From contig NW_022098037.1 of assembly GCF_002288925.2 (NCBI RefSeq), forward strand, positions 6,284,915 to 6,348,914: 64,000 nucleotides of DNA, given 5' to 3'. Source of the DNA: Delphinapterus leucas (taxonomy: Eukaryota > Chordata > Mammalia > Artiodactyla > Monodontidae). The position numbers and the translations under genes were made by a program. This document shows, piece by piece, positions 40,801-55,800 of the stretch (position 1 is its first letter; each line of letters opens with the position of its first letter). The notes beneath the pieces are model-generated. The model had not been told where the DNA came from and did not search any database. It saw nothing but the letters and a program-made list of their open reading frames with translations.

Positions 40801-43800
40801 ACTAAAGAGCAAACAAAGATGAACACAATAAATGAAATTAAAAATTCTCTAGAAGGAATCAATAGAAGAATAACTGAGGCAGAAAAATGGAAAAGTGACC
40901 TGGAAGATAAAATAGTAGAAATAACTACCACAGAGCAGAATAAAGAAAAAAGAATGAAAAGAATTGAGGAAAATCTGATAGACCTCTGGGACAACATTAA
41001 ACACACCAACGTTTGAATTATAGGGGTCCCAGAAGAAGAAGAGAAAAAAAAAGGGACTGAGAAAATATTTGAAGAGATTATAGCTGAAAACTTCCCTATT
41101 ATGGGAAAGGAAATAGTCAATCAAGTCCGGGAAGCGCAGAGAATCCCATAGAGGGTAAATCCAGGGAGAAACATGCCAAGACTCATATTAATCAAACCAG
41201 CAAAAATTAAATACAAAGAAAAAATATTAAAAGCAGCAAGGGAAAGGCAACAAATAACATACAAGGGAATCCCCATAAGGTTAATAGCTGATCTTTCAGC
41301 AGAAACTCTGCAAGCCAGAAGGGAGTGGCAGGACATATTTAAAGTGATGAAAGGAAAAACCTACAACCAAGATTACCCTACACAGCAAGGATCTCATTCA
41401 GATAGGTCGGAGAAATTAAAAACTTTACAGCCAAGCAAAAGCTACGAGAATTCAGCACCACCAAACCAACTTTACAACAAATGCTAAAGGAACTTCTCTA
41501 GGCAGGAAACACAAAAGAAGGAAAAGACCCACAATAACAAACCCAAAACAATTAAGAAAATGGTAATGGGAACATACATATCGATAATTACCTTAAATGT
41601 AAATGGATTAAATGCTCCAGCAAAAAAGACATAGACTGGCTGAATTGATGGAAGAACAAGACCCGTATGTATGCTGTCTACAACAGATACACTTCAGACG
41701 TAGGGACATATATGGACTGAAAGTGAAGGGATGGAAAAAGATATTCCATGCAAATGGAAATCAAAAGAAAGCTGGAGTAGCAATTCTCATATCAGACAAA
41801 ATAGACTTTAAAATAAAGACTATTAGAAGAGACAAAGAAGGACACTACATAATGATCAAGGGATCAATCCAAGAAGAAGATATAACAATTGTAAATATTT
41901 ATGCACCCAACATAGGAGCACCTCAATCCATAAGGCGAATGTTAACAGCCATAAAAGGGGAAATCGACAGTAACACAATAACAGTAGGGGACTTTAACAC
42001 CATGCTTTCACCAATGGACAGATCATCCAAAATGAAAATAAATAAGGAAACACAAGCTTTAAATGATACATTAAACAAGATGGACTTAATTGATATTTAT
42101 AGGACATTCCATCCAAAAACAAAAGAATACACTTTCTTCTCAAGAGCTCATGGAACATTCTCAAGGATGGATATCTTGGGTCACAAATCAAGCCTTGGTA
42201 AATTTAAGAAAATTGAAATCATATCAATTATCTTTTCCGACCACAACGCTATGAGAGTAGATGTCAATTACAGGAAAAAATCTGTAAAAAATACAAACAA
42301 ATGGAGGCTGTATACACAATAAACTAGTGTATTGAGGAGTAGGAAATGGAATCCAACAGCACATTAAAAGGATCACAAACCATGATCAAGTGGGATTTAT
42401 CCTAGGAATGCAAGGATTCTTCAATAGACGCAAAGCAATCAATGTGATACACCATATTAACAAAGTGAAGGATAAAAACCATATGATCATCTCAATAGAT
42501 ACAGAAAAAGTTTTCGATCAAATTCAACACCCATTTATGATAAAAACCCTCCAGAAAGTAGGCATAGAGGGAATTTCCTCAACATAATAAAGGCCATATA
42601 TGACAAACCCACAGCCAACATTATGCTCAATGGTGAAATATTGAAACTATTTCCACTAAGATAAGGAACAAAACAAGGTTGCCCACTCTCACCCCTATTA
42701 TTCAACATAGTTTAGCAAGGTTTAGCCACAGCAAACAGAGAAGAAAAAGAAATAAAAGGAATCCAAATTGGAAAAGAAGAAGTAAAACTGTCACTGTTTG
42801 CAGATGACATGATACTATACATAGAGAATCCTAAAGATGCTACCAGAAAACTCCTAGAGCTAATCAATAAATTTGGTAAAGTAGCAGGATACAAAATTAA
42901 GGCACAGAATTCTCTTGCATTCCTATAAACTAATGATGAAAAACCTGAAAGAGAAATTAAGGAAACACTCCCATTTACCAGTGCAACAAAAAGAATAAAA
43001 TACCTAGGAATAAACCTTCCAAAGGAGATAAAAGACCTATATGCAGAAAACTATAAGACACTGATTAAAGAAATTAAAGATGATACAAACAGATGGAGAG
43101 ATATACCATGTTTTTGGTTTGGAAGAATCAACATTGTGAAAATGACTCTACTACCCAAAGCAATCTACAGATTCAATGCAATCCCTACCAAACTACCACT
43201 GGCATTTTTCACAGAACTAGAACAAAAATTTTCACAATTTGAATGGAAACACAAAAGACCCCAAATAGCCAAAACAATCTTGAGAAAGAAAAATGGAGCT
43301 GGAGGAATCAGGCACCCTGACTTCAGACTATACTACAAAGCTACAGTAATCAAGACAGTGTGGTACTGGCACAAAAACAGAAATACAGATCAATGGAACA
43401 GGATAGAAAGCCCAGAGATAAACCCACACACGTATGGTTACCTTATCCTTGATAAAGGAGGCAAGAATATACAATGGAGAAAAGACAGCCTCTCTTCAAT
43501 AAGGGTGCTGGGAAAACTGGACAGCTAAATGTCAAAGAATAAAATTAGAACACTTCCTAACACCATACACAAAAATAAACTCAAAATGGATTAAAGACCT
43601 AAATATAAGCCCAGACACTATAAAATTCTTAGAGGAAAACATAGGCAGAACACTCTATGACATTAATCACAGCAAGATCCTTTTTGACCCACCTCCTAGA
43701 GAAATGGAAATAAAATCAAAACTAAACAAATGGTACCTAATGAAACTTAAAATCTTTTGCATAGCAAAGGAAACCATAAAAAGACAAAAAGACAACCCTC

Positions 43801-46800
43801 AGAATGGGAGAAAATATTTGCAAACGAAGCAACTGACAAAGGATTAATCTCCAAAATTTACAAGGAGATCATGCAGCTCAATATCAAAAAAACAAACAAC
43901 CCAATCCAAAAATGGGCAGAAGACCTAAATAGACATTTCTCCAAAGAAGATATACAGATTGCCAACAAACACATGAAAGGATGCTCAACATCAGTAATCA
44001 CTAGAGAAGTGCAAATCAAAACTACAATTAGGTATCACCTCACAACAGTCAGAATGGCCATCATCAAAAAATCTACAAACAATAAATGCTGGAGAGGGTG
44101 TGGAGAAAAGGGAACACTCTTGCACTGTTGGTGGGAATGTAAATTGATACAGCCACAATGGAGAACAGTATGAAGGTTCCTTAAAAAACTAAAAATAGAA
44201 CTACCATACGATCCAGTGATCCCCCTACTGGGCATATATCCTGAGAAAACCATAACTCAAAAAGATTCATGTACCATAATGTTCATTGCAGCTCTATTTA
44301 CAATAGCCAGGACATGGAAGCAACCGAAGTGTCCATCAACAGATGAATGGATAAAGAAGATGTGGCACATATATACAATGGAATATTACTCAGCCATAAA
44401 AAGAAACAAAATTGAGTTATTTGTAGTGAGGTGGATGGACCTTGAGACTGTCATACAGAGTGAACTATGTCAGAAAGAGAAAAACAAATACCATATGCTA
44501 ACACATATATATGGAATCTAAAAAAACAAAAAGGTTCTGAAGAACCTAGGGGCAGGATAGGAATAAAGACGCAGACGTAGAGAATGGACTTGAGGACACA
44601 GGGATGGGAAAGGGTTAGCTGGGAGGAAGTGAGAGAGTGGCATGGACATATATACACTACCAAACGTAAAATAGATAGCTAGTGGGAAGCAGCCGCATAG
44701 CACAGGGAGATCAGCTCAGTGCTTTGTGACCACCTAGAGGGGTGGGATAGGGAGGGTGGGAGGGAGACACAAAAGGGAGGCGATATGGGGATATATGTGT
44801 ATGTATAGCTGATTTACTTTGTCATAAAACAGAAACTAACACACCGTTGTAAAGCAATTATACTCCAATAAAGATGTTAAAAAAAAAAAAAAAAAGGAAG
44901 GCTCAGGTGTCTGTTTTCAGTTTGCCAGAAATAGGATGCAATTCAGCTCTGCTCTGTATAACATGATGGGGGAAGGGAGTAATAAACTTCAGAAAGTCTT
45001 CTGAATTTAAGTGTTCATTTCTCCTGGGAAGTAGCAATCCACACCAAAGAGTGTTTTAGGACCTTTAACCTTCGCATAATCTCCATCAACATCCACAAAC
45101 CTTTCCTGTTAAGCTAGCAAAGAAAGGCAGTTTCAGGACAAGTATTATATTCCCCCTTCTACCAAACTATTTTCCTGAAACTTTATACAAATTCTCAAGC
45201 CACCATCAGTGGTCAGCTTAAGGGATTTTTTTTTTCTCTTTTGGCTTTCAGTATTTTCCAGATTTTCTCCAAGTATACATTTTGCTTTTAAAATTACTAT
45301 GGGAAAAAATTTTTTTTTATTAAACCCACCCCCTATTCTTATTTTTAAAGACTTCTATTCAGCAAAAATCACCTGAAATCTGTTAATATAATTTCCTACA
45401 TATAAACTTCAAAATACAAAAAATAAAATGAATGAGAAATGTGTTCATCAAAAAATTAGTGCATTCCTTATGTTATTTCTATCTTAACACAAGCACTCAC
45501 ACCTTTGTTAAGCATAGTGAGTAAATAATCTTATTGCACCTGAATAACTTACATTAATTTTTTCAAAGTGCTTTTGTTGCAATGATTTTTCATGCCTCCA
45601 AACTCTATTCTAAACAGTATTTCCAACATATTTAGCTAAATTCCTCTCTATTTGGCAGCTCATGAATGGTCACCATTGTGGTTTTTTTGTACTCAAAAGT
45701 TATCGGAAACATTCAAGTCATTTGCCGTGTGCTTCTCTATGATGACCTTACTGTATATACCTCAAGATAATGACTATATACAACCTTTCAAAATGAATGA
45801 AAGCCTCATCTACACTAGCGGAGTTGATTTGTTATTAATAATCAACATCGTTCCTGAGTACCAGTTAGTGGCTCTTGTTTTACATGGATTATCTCTAAAC
45901 CTCATAGTACCCGCAAAGTGAATATTTTTTGTTCTCATTTTCCATATAAAGAAACAGAGGCTCAGATGGGTTTGCTCAAGGCTAACAGCTAGTTAACTGG
46001 TGAAACAAGACTGAGTCTGTCTAGCTTCAAAAGCTTCTATTCGGGGCTTCCCTGGTGGCGCAGTGGTTGAGAGTCCGCCTGCTGATGCAGGGCACACGGG
46101 TTCGTGCCCCGGTCCGGGAGGATCCCACGTGCCGCGGAGCAGCTGGGCCCGTGAGCCATGGCCGCTGAGGCTGCGCGTCCGGAGCCTGTTGCTCCGCGGC
46201 GGGAGAGGCCACAGCAGTGAGAGCTCCGCGTACCGCAAAAAACAAACAAACAAAAAAAAACTTCTATTCGTTCTACTAAACCACACAGCTTCAACAATCC
46301 CATAATGAACCCATCTAAATACCCTTTAGGAAACATTGTATCATTCTGAAATTACGCTCCAGGATTAAAATCAGGTACATAATAAAATGATGCAATGCTA
46401 GTCAAATTTAGGGGACACTGAAGAATATAAATTAAGTACTTATTCCAGGCTACAGTCATGGCAATTACACATAGAACTATGGTTTAAAACAGAATATTAT
46501 TTACTATGTCTTTGACAGTCTATTAGTGCTATTGAGGTTAAAGATTCTTTTTAAAATAATAAGTTCGTTAGTCATTCATCCCAAAACATGTATACCCAAG
46601 ATTTGAAAATGAAGAAGGAAGTACACTAGCCAGATTTTTTTGAGTCAGCTATTACAGCTGGGACATCTGGGAACTGAGGTTAAAGACCTTTCCATTCAAT
46701 ATGATACCTAACCCCTAATAAGGTCCTATAATCTATGAATTTAAGCATTCATATTAAATGAAGGAGTTAAGCATACCTTGGACAATTTTATTGATTATCT

Positions 46801-49800
46801 TCTGGACAGTCTACATGTGCAGAGAGAACAGACAATCAAGACCAGTAAAAAATCATAATGCTCTGTTCCTTTATCTTCAATCCATACACACAGACTATAT
46901 CTTAGACTGGCAGTGCCCTCTTACGTAATACAGAAAAAGCATGGCTCTTGGTTCCAAACTAAGAATATTTCTTAAAACTGGGGTCTAAGTTTTAGATGGT
47001 AAAGGGTTAAATTTTTAACTATGGCTAAGAATTTTAACATAGATGTGGGATAGGAAGAAGGTAGGAAAGAAGGCTAGCCAAATGGCACCCCTGGCAATTG
47101 TTCTTTTTTTTTGCGGCACGTGGGCCTCTCACTGTTGTGGCCTCTCCCACCGCGGAGCACAGGCTCCGGACACGCAGGCTCAGCGGCCATGGCTCACGGG
47201 CCCAGCCGCTCTGCGGCATGTGGGATCTTCCCGGACCGGAGCACGAACCCGTGTCCCCTGCATCGGCAGGCGGACTCTCAACCAGTGCGCCACCAGGGAA
47301 GCCCCTGGTAATTGTTTTTTGTGGTGGCCTGACAATTGTTTGAAGTATGTCTCAAATCTTGATTGCAAATATGGCCATGACTGCATTAAGTCACATGCAT
47401 GTGAGTGTATATACGTTCACACTCACTTACTCTCTATTTTCCATGGAAAAGAATTTCTGGTATTTCTAAAAATCATCTCCCAGAGCTAAAATGGAACTGT
47501 GAAACAAAAACTTACTCATTCCTTGGGAAATCCAAGAGAGAGACCTTTCTGAGAGAGATTGGAAGCGAGATTTTACTAGGTCTTCCAGAGTTACTGCTGC
47601 TAAGGCATTAATACTGGAGGACACTGTGCTGTAAGGGAAAATCACAATTTTGATTAATAATGTTTAAACTTTAATAATACTTTAATAAGGTAAAAGAAAA
47701 GGGAAAACATATTGTCACTTCTGAAATATAACCAGATTTCTACTACATTACTTAAAAAAAATTTTTTTTATTGAAGTATAGTTGATTTAGGCCTGAGGGC
47801 CTATAGCCCGCGCACCGCAACGAAGACCCAACGCAGCCAAAAGTTAACTGATTAATTAATTAATTAAAAAAACAAAAGAGACTGATGACAATATCCAGCC
47901 CCTAGAGAGAAGAGTTGGACCAACAGAGAGAAGACATGGAGTACATTACCTATATGAGGGCCATTTGTGCTCAGGTCCAGAATTCAGCTTTATCCTCCGC
48001 AAATATCCAATAACAAAAGAAAGATCCCAAAAGGGAAATCTTATATTATTAGAGTCATAGTTCATACCTTAATGTTCCACTGTAAGCACAGGCCACAAAA
48101 AGTCCAGGAAGTCCCGGATAATCTTGCAGAATGTCCAGTGCCAAATAAGGCATGAGCTGAAAAATTCCAAAATTTACTCTTGAGTACTATTTGCTATGAA
48201 ATGAAATTAATTAACACCTCATTTATCTTGTTCTTCTTCAAGAACTGAAGGAAGCTATTCCACATAACTGAAATGTCCAAATATATAAAATTAAACTCTT
48301 TACCTGCTAACACTTAAAGAAAAGAATAGCACAGTAGTTAAGGGTACAGGCTCTGGATTCAGACAGATGTGGCTTCTGTTATTTAATTTCTCTGAGCCTC
48401 AGTTTCCCCATCTGTAAAATAGGAATAATAATCCTAACCTCACAGAGTTGCTATAAGAGTTAAATTAGATAATCTGTGTAAGTTCTTAGTATAGTACACA
48501 GGATAGGCTCAGTAATAGGTAGCTGTTCTCATTCTTTGGAATAATAAATCAATTTAAAGGAAATATTTTACATACCTCTGTGCTTAAGTAAGAAGAATTC
48601 ACTTAATTTAACTTTACTTGATGACTCAAGATTATATTTGTGAACTTCAATCGCTGTTCAAGATTGAAAATGTAATTATAGCTGCATATACAGTTGACCC
48701 TTGAACAACACAAGTTTGAACTGTGTGGGTCCACGTAAATGTTGATTTTTTTCAATAAATACAGAAAAATGTACGTGTAGAACATCGTATGCAAGATTTG
48801 TATTACATAGTATCTATGCAAGGATAGCCTACCCTTACATAGGCATGAGGTGAGTGACATTTAATATAAAAATAATGTTAGGGTTTTTTTTTACTGTTTT
48901 ATAACTTTGCTTTCAAAGAATTATGTTTATGTAATTATATTTATATAATAATATTATACTACAGAGTATGCCTCTCTCATAATTGGAGAAACTGTGCATC
49001 AACCGATGATCACACGTGATTTAAAAAAAAATTTCCAATGCTGTATTATCAATATGACTGTAATACTGTATGCCATCCAAACTTTACAATGATTCATTTA
49101 TTACCATATAGGCGAGGCTACCACAAAGCAATAGTATCGATTACACTAGGCTATAATAAAGCAATCGTATTGCTGCTTCTTTATCAATGTATGACTTGTT
49201 ATACCTGTAAATGAATATGAATTTCTTTTGCACATTATCTTTCATTTTTGACATCCTGTGTTAGTAATAAGTATAACATCTGCAGTGTTTTGTATCACAT
49301 AAGACAACATTGATGTAGGTACTGACAGACGATTCATCTTGTAAACAGACAAGGTAAACTTATGGTATCAATCAGTACAGTACTGTAAACGTATCTTCTT
49401 GTCTTCATAATTTTCTTAATAACACTTTCTTTTCTCTGGCTTACTTTATTGTAAGAATACCATATATAATCCGTATAACATAAAAAATATGTGTCAATCA
49501 ACTGTTTATGTTATCGGTAAGGCTTCTGGTCAACAGTAGGCTATTAGTAGTTAAGTTTTAGGGGAGTCAAAAATTATACGTAGGTTTCTGTTGTGCAGAC
49601 GGTCGCTACTCCTAACCCCCATGTTTTTCAAGGGTCAACTGTTGCATGAGACATAGTGATGAGTGGAGAGTAACCTCACAAAATTCCTCAACTTGTTTCT
49701 TTAAAAAAAAAACACTCCTAATACTTGCTTTTTGATAAGTTACCTTTTAAAAAATAAATATTAAATAAGGATGGGAAGGTGTATGCCTTCAGCATTGTGT

Positions 49801-52800
49801 TATGTGGCAGTCTTTCGGCAAAACTGGTTTTGCAATCAAAAGAGTCCTAAGAGGATAATTTTCTAGAAAAATGCCCTCTCATTTCATTGAAACATCATTG
49901 ATTCCTTCTCCCAATAGTACACAGTGGATGCTATGCCCATTCTCATCAGCCTCTTTGATCTCATTTAACAACTAAAGCTTATTACTTCTTTATTCTCAGA
50001 AAAAGAGAATAACGCTTCTCTCTATATGAGTTCAATACCCATTTTTCCAAGACATCTTACAAGTTTAACTTCAAGAAATATTCTATACATAAGCCAAAGT
50101 TAAGTTTCCACCGTTAGTATTAAAACGAGATCTAAAATCCTCTACCCTATTGTCAACTTTCTCAAAAACCTTCGGCCTTATATTTTAGATTCTGAATGAC
50201 CCCCTCAGGTCATTCAGGTCATCCAGGTCATGGCTTCCTCAGGGTGAGCTACAGAAGAGTGTAGCAGAAACATATCTTTGCTCTCTTGGGTTAAGCTTTT
50301 GACCTGATCTTCTACTGACTGCCTTACTTCCATTGTAACCCCAGGAAAATGTCAATTGAATTAACTGGTTAATAATCAACACACTAGTGGAATAATTCAG
50401 AGAAAATCTCTTTCTTTTTCAAAAATTTATCACATGGTCTCTGAATGATAAATGCATGCATGCAAGACACCCCCTGTGTACAATCTATGACAAGTGGTCT
50501 CAAGGTTAGGAAGTTGTAGGTTTAAAAAAATTTTTTTGTTGTTTTTTGGGTTTTTTTTTGGATTTTTTTGGCCCAGGGTAAGGGGAAGCCATATTAGAAA
50601 AAAAATTTAGTCCCTATGGTCTTCACAGAAAATAACGATTGACAAAAATCACAAAATATTCTTGACTAAAGAAAATATAATGGAATAGTGCCTCCATCTT
50701 CAGAGTAAATACGATTCTTGGATTCTCTGAAGAAATAGAAAGATCTGTTTATCAACAGGAGGGCAAAGATTAAGATAGGGTTGAGATACACAGATCAAGG
50801 ATGCTCTCATTTCCTAACCCCACAAAGTTGTATTTTTCTGGGAGTATGTTATGCATTTACACCAACATAAAGTTCAACGTGTCATCATTCTAATAAGTCC
50901 CCTGGGCACTTGATTTACAATCGACTCCGGCAGTCCTGGGTTTGGATTCTAGCTACACTTTCTGAAAGATGGTCTATGGCATAGAGGTTCAAAGTTAGGA
51001 CACTGGCGGCAGCCTGCCTGGGTTTGAATCCTGGCTCCAGGTTTGCCAGCTGGTTATTTAAGCTCTCTGTGCCTCAGTTTCCTTATTTTTGAAAGGGAGA
51101 TCATCACGGCACTGTTTCTGTGAGGATTAAAAGTTAAAATTTATATAAAGCACTTATAATCGTGCCTGGCCCATGGTATTTGATGAGTGCTTGCAGCTGT
51201 TCTTATTCATTAACTATGTGACCTTGGGCAAATTATATAACCTCTCTGAGATTCCTTTCCTTGTCTATAAAATTAGAATTATAGGTTGTAAGAATTGAAA
51301 GAAATAAAGCATGCAAAGCTCTTGGCATAGAACCTCATCACATAGCTGGTGCTCAATAAATGTTCACTTTTAGATCCATTTCCATATCATTTAAAAACTG
51401 GAAGGTGGGACTTCCCTGGTGGTCCAGTGGTTAAGGCTCAGTGGTCCCAATGCAGAGGGCACTGGTTTGATCCCTGATCAGGGAACTGGATCCCGCATGC
51501 TGCAACTAAAAAAGATCCCGCACACGGCAACCAAGATCCCGTGTGCCGCAACTAAAACCTGGCGCAGCCAAATAAATTTTAAAAAAAACAAAAAACTGGA
51601 AGGTAAACTGCTTATCAATGAACAATCTAAACCCATAAAATGTTCCACGGTACCACAGTTTGTATATAGTTTTGGGCTTTTTTTAAACTGTGTTTATATT
51701 TCTACTCCCAGCCTTGAGCTATTTCTATTTAACACCTACCTTGAAACTTTGCCAGGTATTTCAATATTGTTATTGGATGTAGCATTCTTCATTTTTGCTA
51801 TAGCTGCTAAAATAAATTTTTTCCAAATGCTTTATAGAAGCTAAAGATGATTATATTTGCCTATTTGCTCTTACTTTACAAGAACATGAACATTCTTTCC
51901 TCCCAGCCAACAAGCTTTCTGAATGTCATTCTTGCATGTGTAAGAAACACACGGTACTGGACCTGGTCTGGTGCAGACACTTTCTTGGCTGTCCAAGGAT
52001 CACAGTCACGGTATCTGGAATACAGGGCGAGCCCACATAGCACTGTGCAGGTCAGGATCAACCAGAGTGCCACAAGATTGATGTAGAGAGACCTAAAGAA
52101 GGGAAAACAAAACAGCAAATGACAATTTTAATTTCCATCTCAAAGATGAGGAAAATTGTTACATAAATAGAAGAGACTTTCATGATTATACTCAATAGAT
52201 GTGCATTCTCTTTTGGTTCTCGAAAATGCTACGGATTTTATTCTGGTCTAACCTTCTGTTTATGATGTATTTGGAAATACTTGGAATAGATGGGATTTTG
52301 CCATTGAATGAATGTATCCTCCTGGTCAGAGTTCCATGGGCATTATTATCTTTATAGGGGTGTCTAGTTACAGTCCTTCAGGACGTCTTGTCACGAAATA
52401 GAGATTTTAATAGTCAACAGGGCAGTGACTATTACTCTTTTTACCTTTAAAAGTGATGCAATTATAAACTGCTAAACACTGTTAGCCTTTACATGGCAAC
52501 TCGTCAGGCTTGTTTAAATGTGGTTTGTGATGCCATCCATTAAATACAGGAAAGGCAAACCTGTATTCCTTGGACAGGTATCTTCCAAAACAATGTTCAG
52601 CATTTTAATTAATGGTGTGTGCTCCAGTAGAGTGTAAAGGTTTACATAATAGCACTGGAGTCAGTCCTGAGCATAAATCTTAGCTCTCCCTACCATATGA
52701 GACCTTGGGCAAGTAATTTAACCTCTCTGACTCTCAGTTTCTTCATTTACAGCTAGAAATAACAATGCCTACCTCACCGAGTTATAAGTGAAACCAAATA

Positions 52801-55800
52801 AAATAGTATATATCATATAGTACAACGGCATGTAATAAACACTTGTTAAATGGTATTGATATTATTAGTGTTAATATCATTGAATGCTATGTCTTAATAA
52901 TCAGTTGACAGTAAATATTTCTCCCACTAGGGTGGCTACATTTTCCCCCCGGGGGTGCTGTAGTGGACGCTGATAAGTTGCCCTAGGCTGAAGAGAGGTC
53001 TCCCCACACCCACCAACTCATACCTCCTTCCCCAGAGAAGCCTGCACAAAATGACAACTGGATTCAGAGGTTTAAAGACTAAGTCCCCTCAGGCCAACTT
53101 GGGACAGTCTGAAGGGTCATCCCAGCCCTGGGGCTCCCCTTGAGGCCTCTGTTGAGACTGCATTACAGTCCAACTTCTCCCTCTGGCCAATCCTTCTTCC
53201 TTCCTTTCCTTCTCTGTTCCAGCGGTGATGCCCTAGTAGACTCTGGCATGCTAACCTCCATCTCAGAGTCTGCTTCTGGGAGAAGCTACCTTGCAGCAGG
53301 TCCCACAACAGATTGCTAGCCTTTTTCCTTGACTGACTACATTCACCACATGTTTTGTTATTGTCTAAAAGTACTAGAACTATATCTCATCTCCAAATCA
53401 TCAGAAAATATACCCAGACACTTTCTCAGTCACCACACCTCACTTATATATGAGTTAATACTTTATTATATTGTTTTATTTTACTTTAATGCCATTCATG
53501 TAGATCTGATATTGTACCCAGTCAATCAATGTCAGTAGGTCTTGACTTTTTGGCTGGGACTCATTCTTCCCATGGAGCCAATGTTAAAAAGTGGGAGGAA
53601 ATTGTCCCCCTGAGCTCTTGTTAAAGAGACATATTGGACTATTCTGAAGGAAATTGTTTCTTACTAAGAAAGCTCTAATGCTGTTCTTTCAGTTGTAAAA
53701 TTGGCTTTTTGAGCTCCATGTTCTCAAAGAAGTGTGTTCCCAAAGAAAAGCATGTGCACAATTACTTTGGGAGAGGCATCAGTGCTAATGTAGATGGATT
53801 AATGGATATATAAATTATATTCCTTTAAAGTGTCTTAAAGTAGCAGAACTCCTAAGCTCACTTTTGGGGGATTCCATATCCAGTTATCATACTCATATTC
53901 ATATAGATTTTTCATTGTGGAATTTACCAAAGACAGATAATATCTAAACCAATTTACTCTCATATATTGACATATGACCTCGTATATTTCTCACATTCCC
54001 CTTTGAATAGCAACAGAACTGCCACTCCTCCTACTCCAACCCCCTTGTTACTCTTAATCAAGCTACTTAAGAGTTTTATAGCCCCTAAATGCATAGCCTG
54101 ATATATCAGCATGAAGAGCCCTAGTCACCAAGCTTATCTGAGGCCTCCTGACAAAGAACCAGCCATTGTTCATACTCTTCGCTGAAGCCAAGATGGGCTG
54201 GAGAAGTCCCCTGACCATGCTGTCCTTCCCACCTCTGTGCTTTGCCCAAATCACTCTGCCTACTCAGAATGCTCTCCCACACTTCTTCACCTGCCCACAT
54301 GTGGTCATTCTTCAGGACCTGCCTGCTTGACAGGAATCTCTCACTTATCCCCTGCCTTCACATCCCACAATTTGAGGTGGAAAAAGGAATTCACATTTAC
54401 TGGATCCCTACCACATGCGTGCGAAACACAGTATTTTATAATACCTCCACGAGTTGTGTGATATCTTATGCTCATTTTACAAGTTTAGAAACTGAAGCTC
54501 GGAGAGTCTAAGTGACTCACGCCAAATCACTCAAGTAGAAGTATTAGAACAAGGTTATAAACCCACGACTGTGCCTGAAAATAAAATGCACCAGCACATC
54601 TGGCAATATAATGCTCTAGAACATTTCCTCTATATTGTTATACTGTTTCACAGAACTGTTATACCTCTAGTGTTAGTTTACTTTTCACATACTTGCATAT
54701 ATTTTCCTAATTTGATGCTAAGTTCCTTCATGACAAGAGTCATACATTTATCATTTTTTATTCTCTACAGTTCCTCATACAAACAGATGCACAATAAATG
54801 CCTATTTATTTGATAAGATTTGTTTTACTTAATAATTGATATAAATATTTTTAAATATCTGATTTAAAACGTACAATGCCACTTTGTTCTATGTGATCCT
54901 TTTGTAGTATATCATTTATCTCTTAGAATTTCATGACACAAAAGACTTAAACTTGAGCAAAGCTTGACTTTTGAAAGAGTTTCCATAAAGACAAGTGATA
55001 GTTATTGATGATTCATATACCATAGTTTGTCTTACATTTTTGCCTGGAATCTGTTTTTACAGGAAATATATCTCTGCACTTGGGATTGGTTGACTCCATA
55101 GATGCTGGTCCATGTGAAGGTCCCTCCTATAACAATCGTCCAGAATGTGTGTCTTTGCAAAGGGTTAGGATTAAAACTAAATGAAAACAAACAGAAAACA
55201 AATTTGAAGTCCCAGCCAAACACTACAGAAGTCTTCCTAGAGTAATTTTGGAATCAAGCAATGTATACCTACATAAACATAAATAAATATTTATAAATAC
55301 ACATACATAAATATGTACCGATTAAGTAATATAAAAGGTAGAAATATTCTTAAGTTCAATGAAATAAAAATTGATACTTTCAGAGATTTGGAAATTCTGG
55401 ATGGGACGGGGGAAAAAATGAATGTTCCAATCATTCTGAGCATTTATAGAAATTGTTCTCCCATGGCCATAGGAAATTATTTAAACAAGTCTGCTATGCT
55501 GTAATCAGAGAGGAGCATGAAGCTGAAAAAAGAGAGAAAGATTCCCAGGTACACTGCAGCAATAGAAATGGTACTGAAAAGAACACAATATTGACACATT
55601 TTGTGTGTGTAATTCCTCTCCTAGCACATGTATAGTCAGAGTTCTACTTTATATTCAAGCTTAAGAATTCAATAAATGCAGTTTAATGGTTTTCATGTCA
55701 TTATAATCTGTTCTTAAAATGCTCTGTGCACAAACTAAGTACTCATAGTTCAAAGTCATTATGACATTTACAAAACATTGCTACAAAGAAAGCTCAACTT

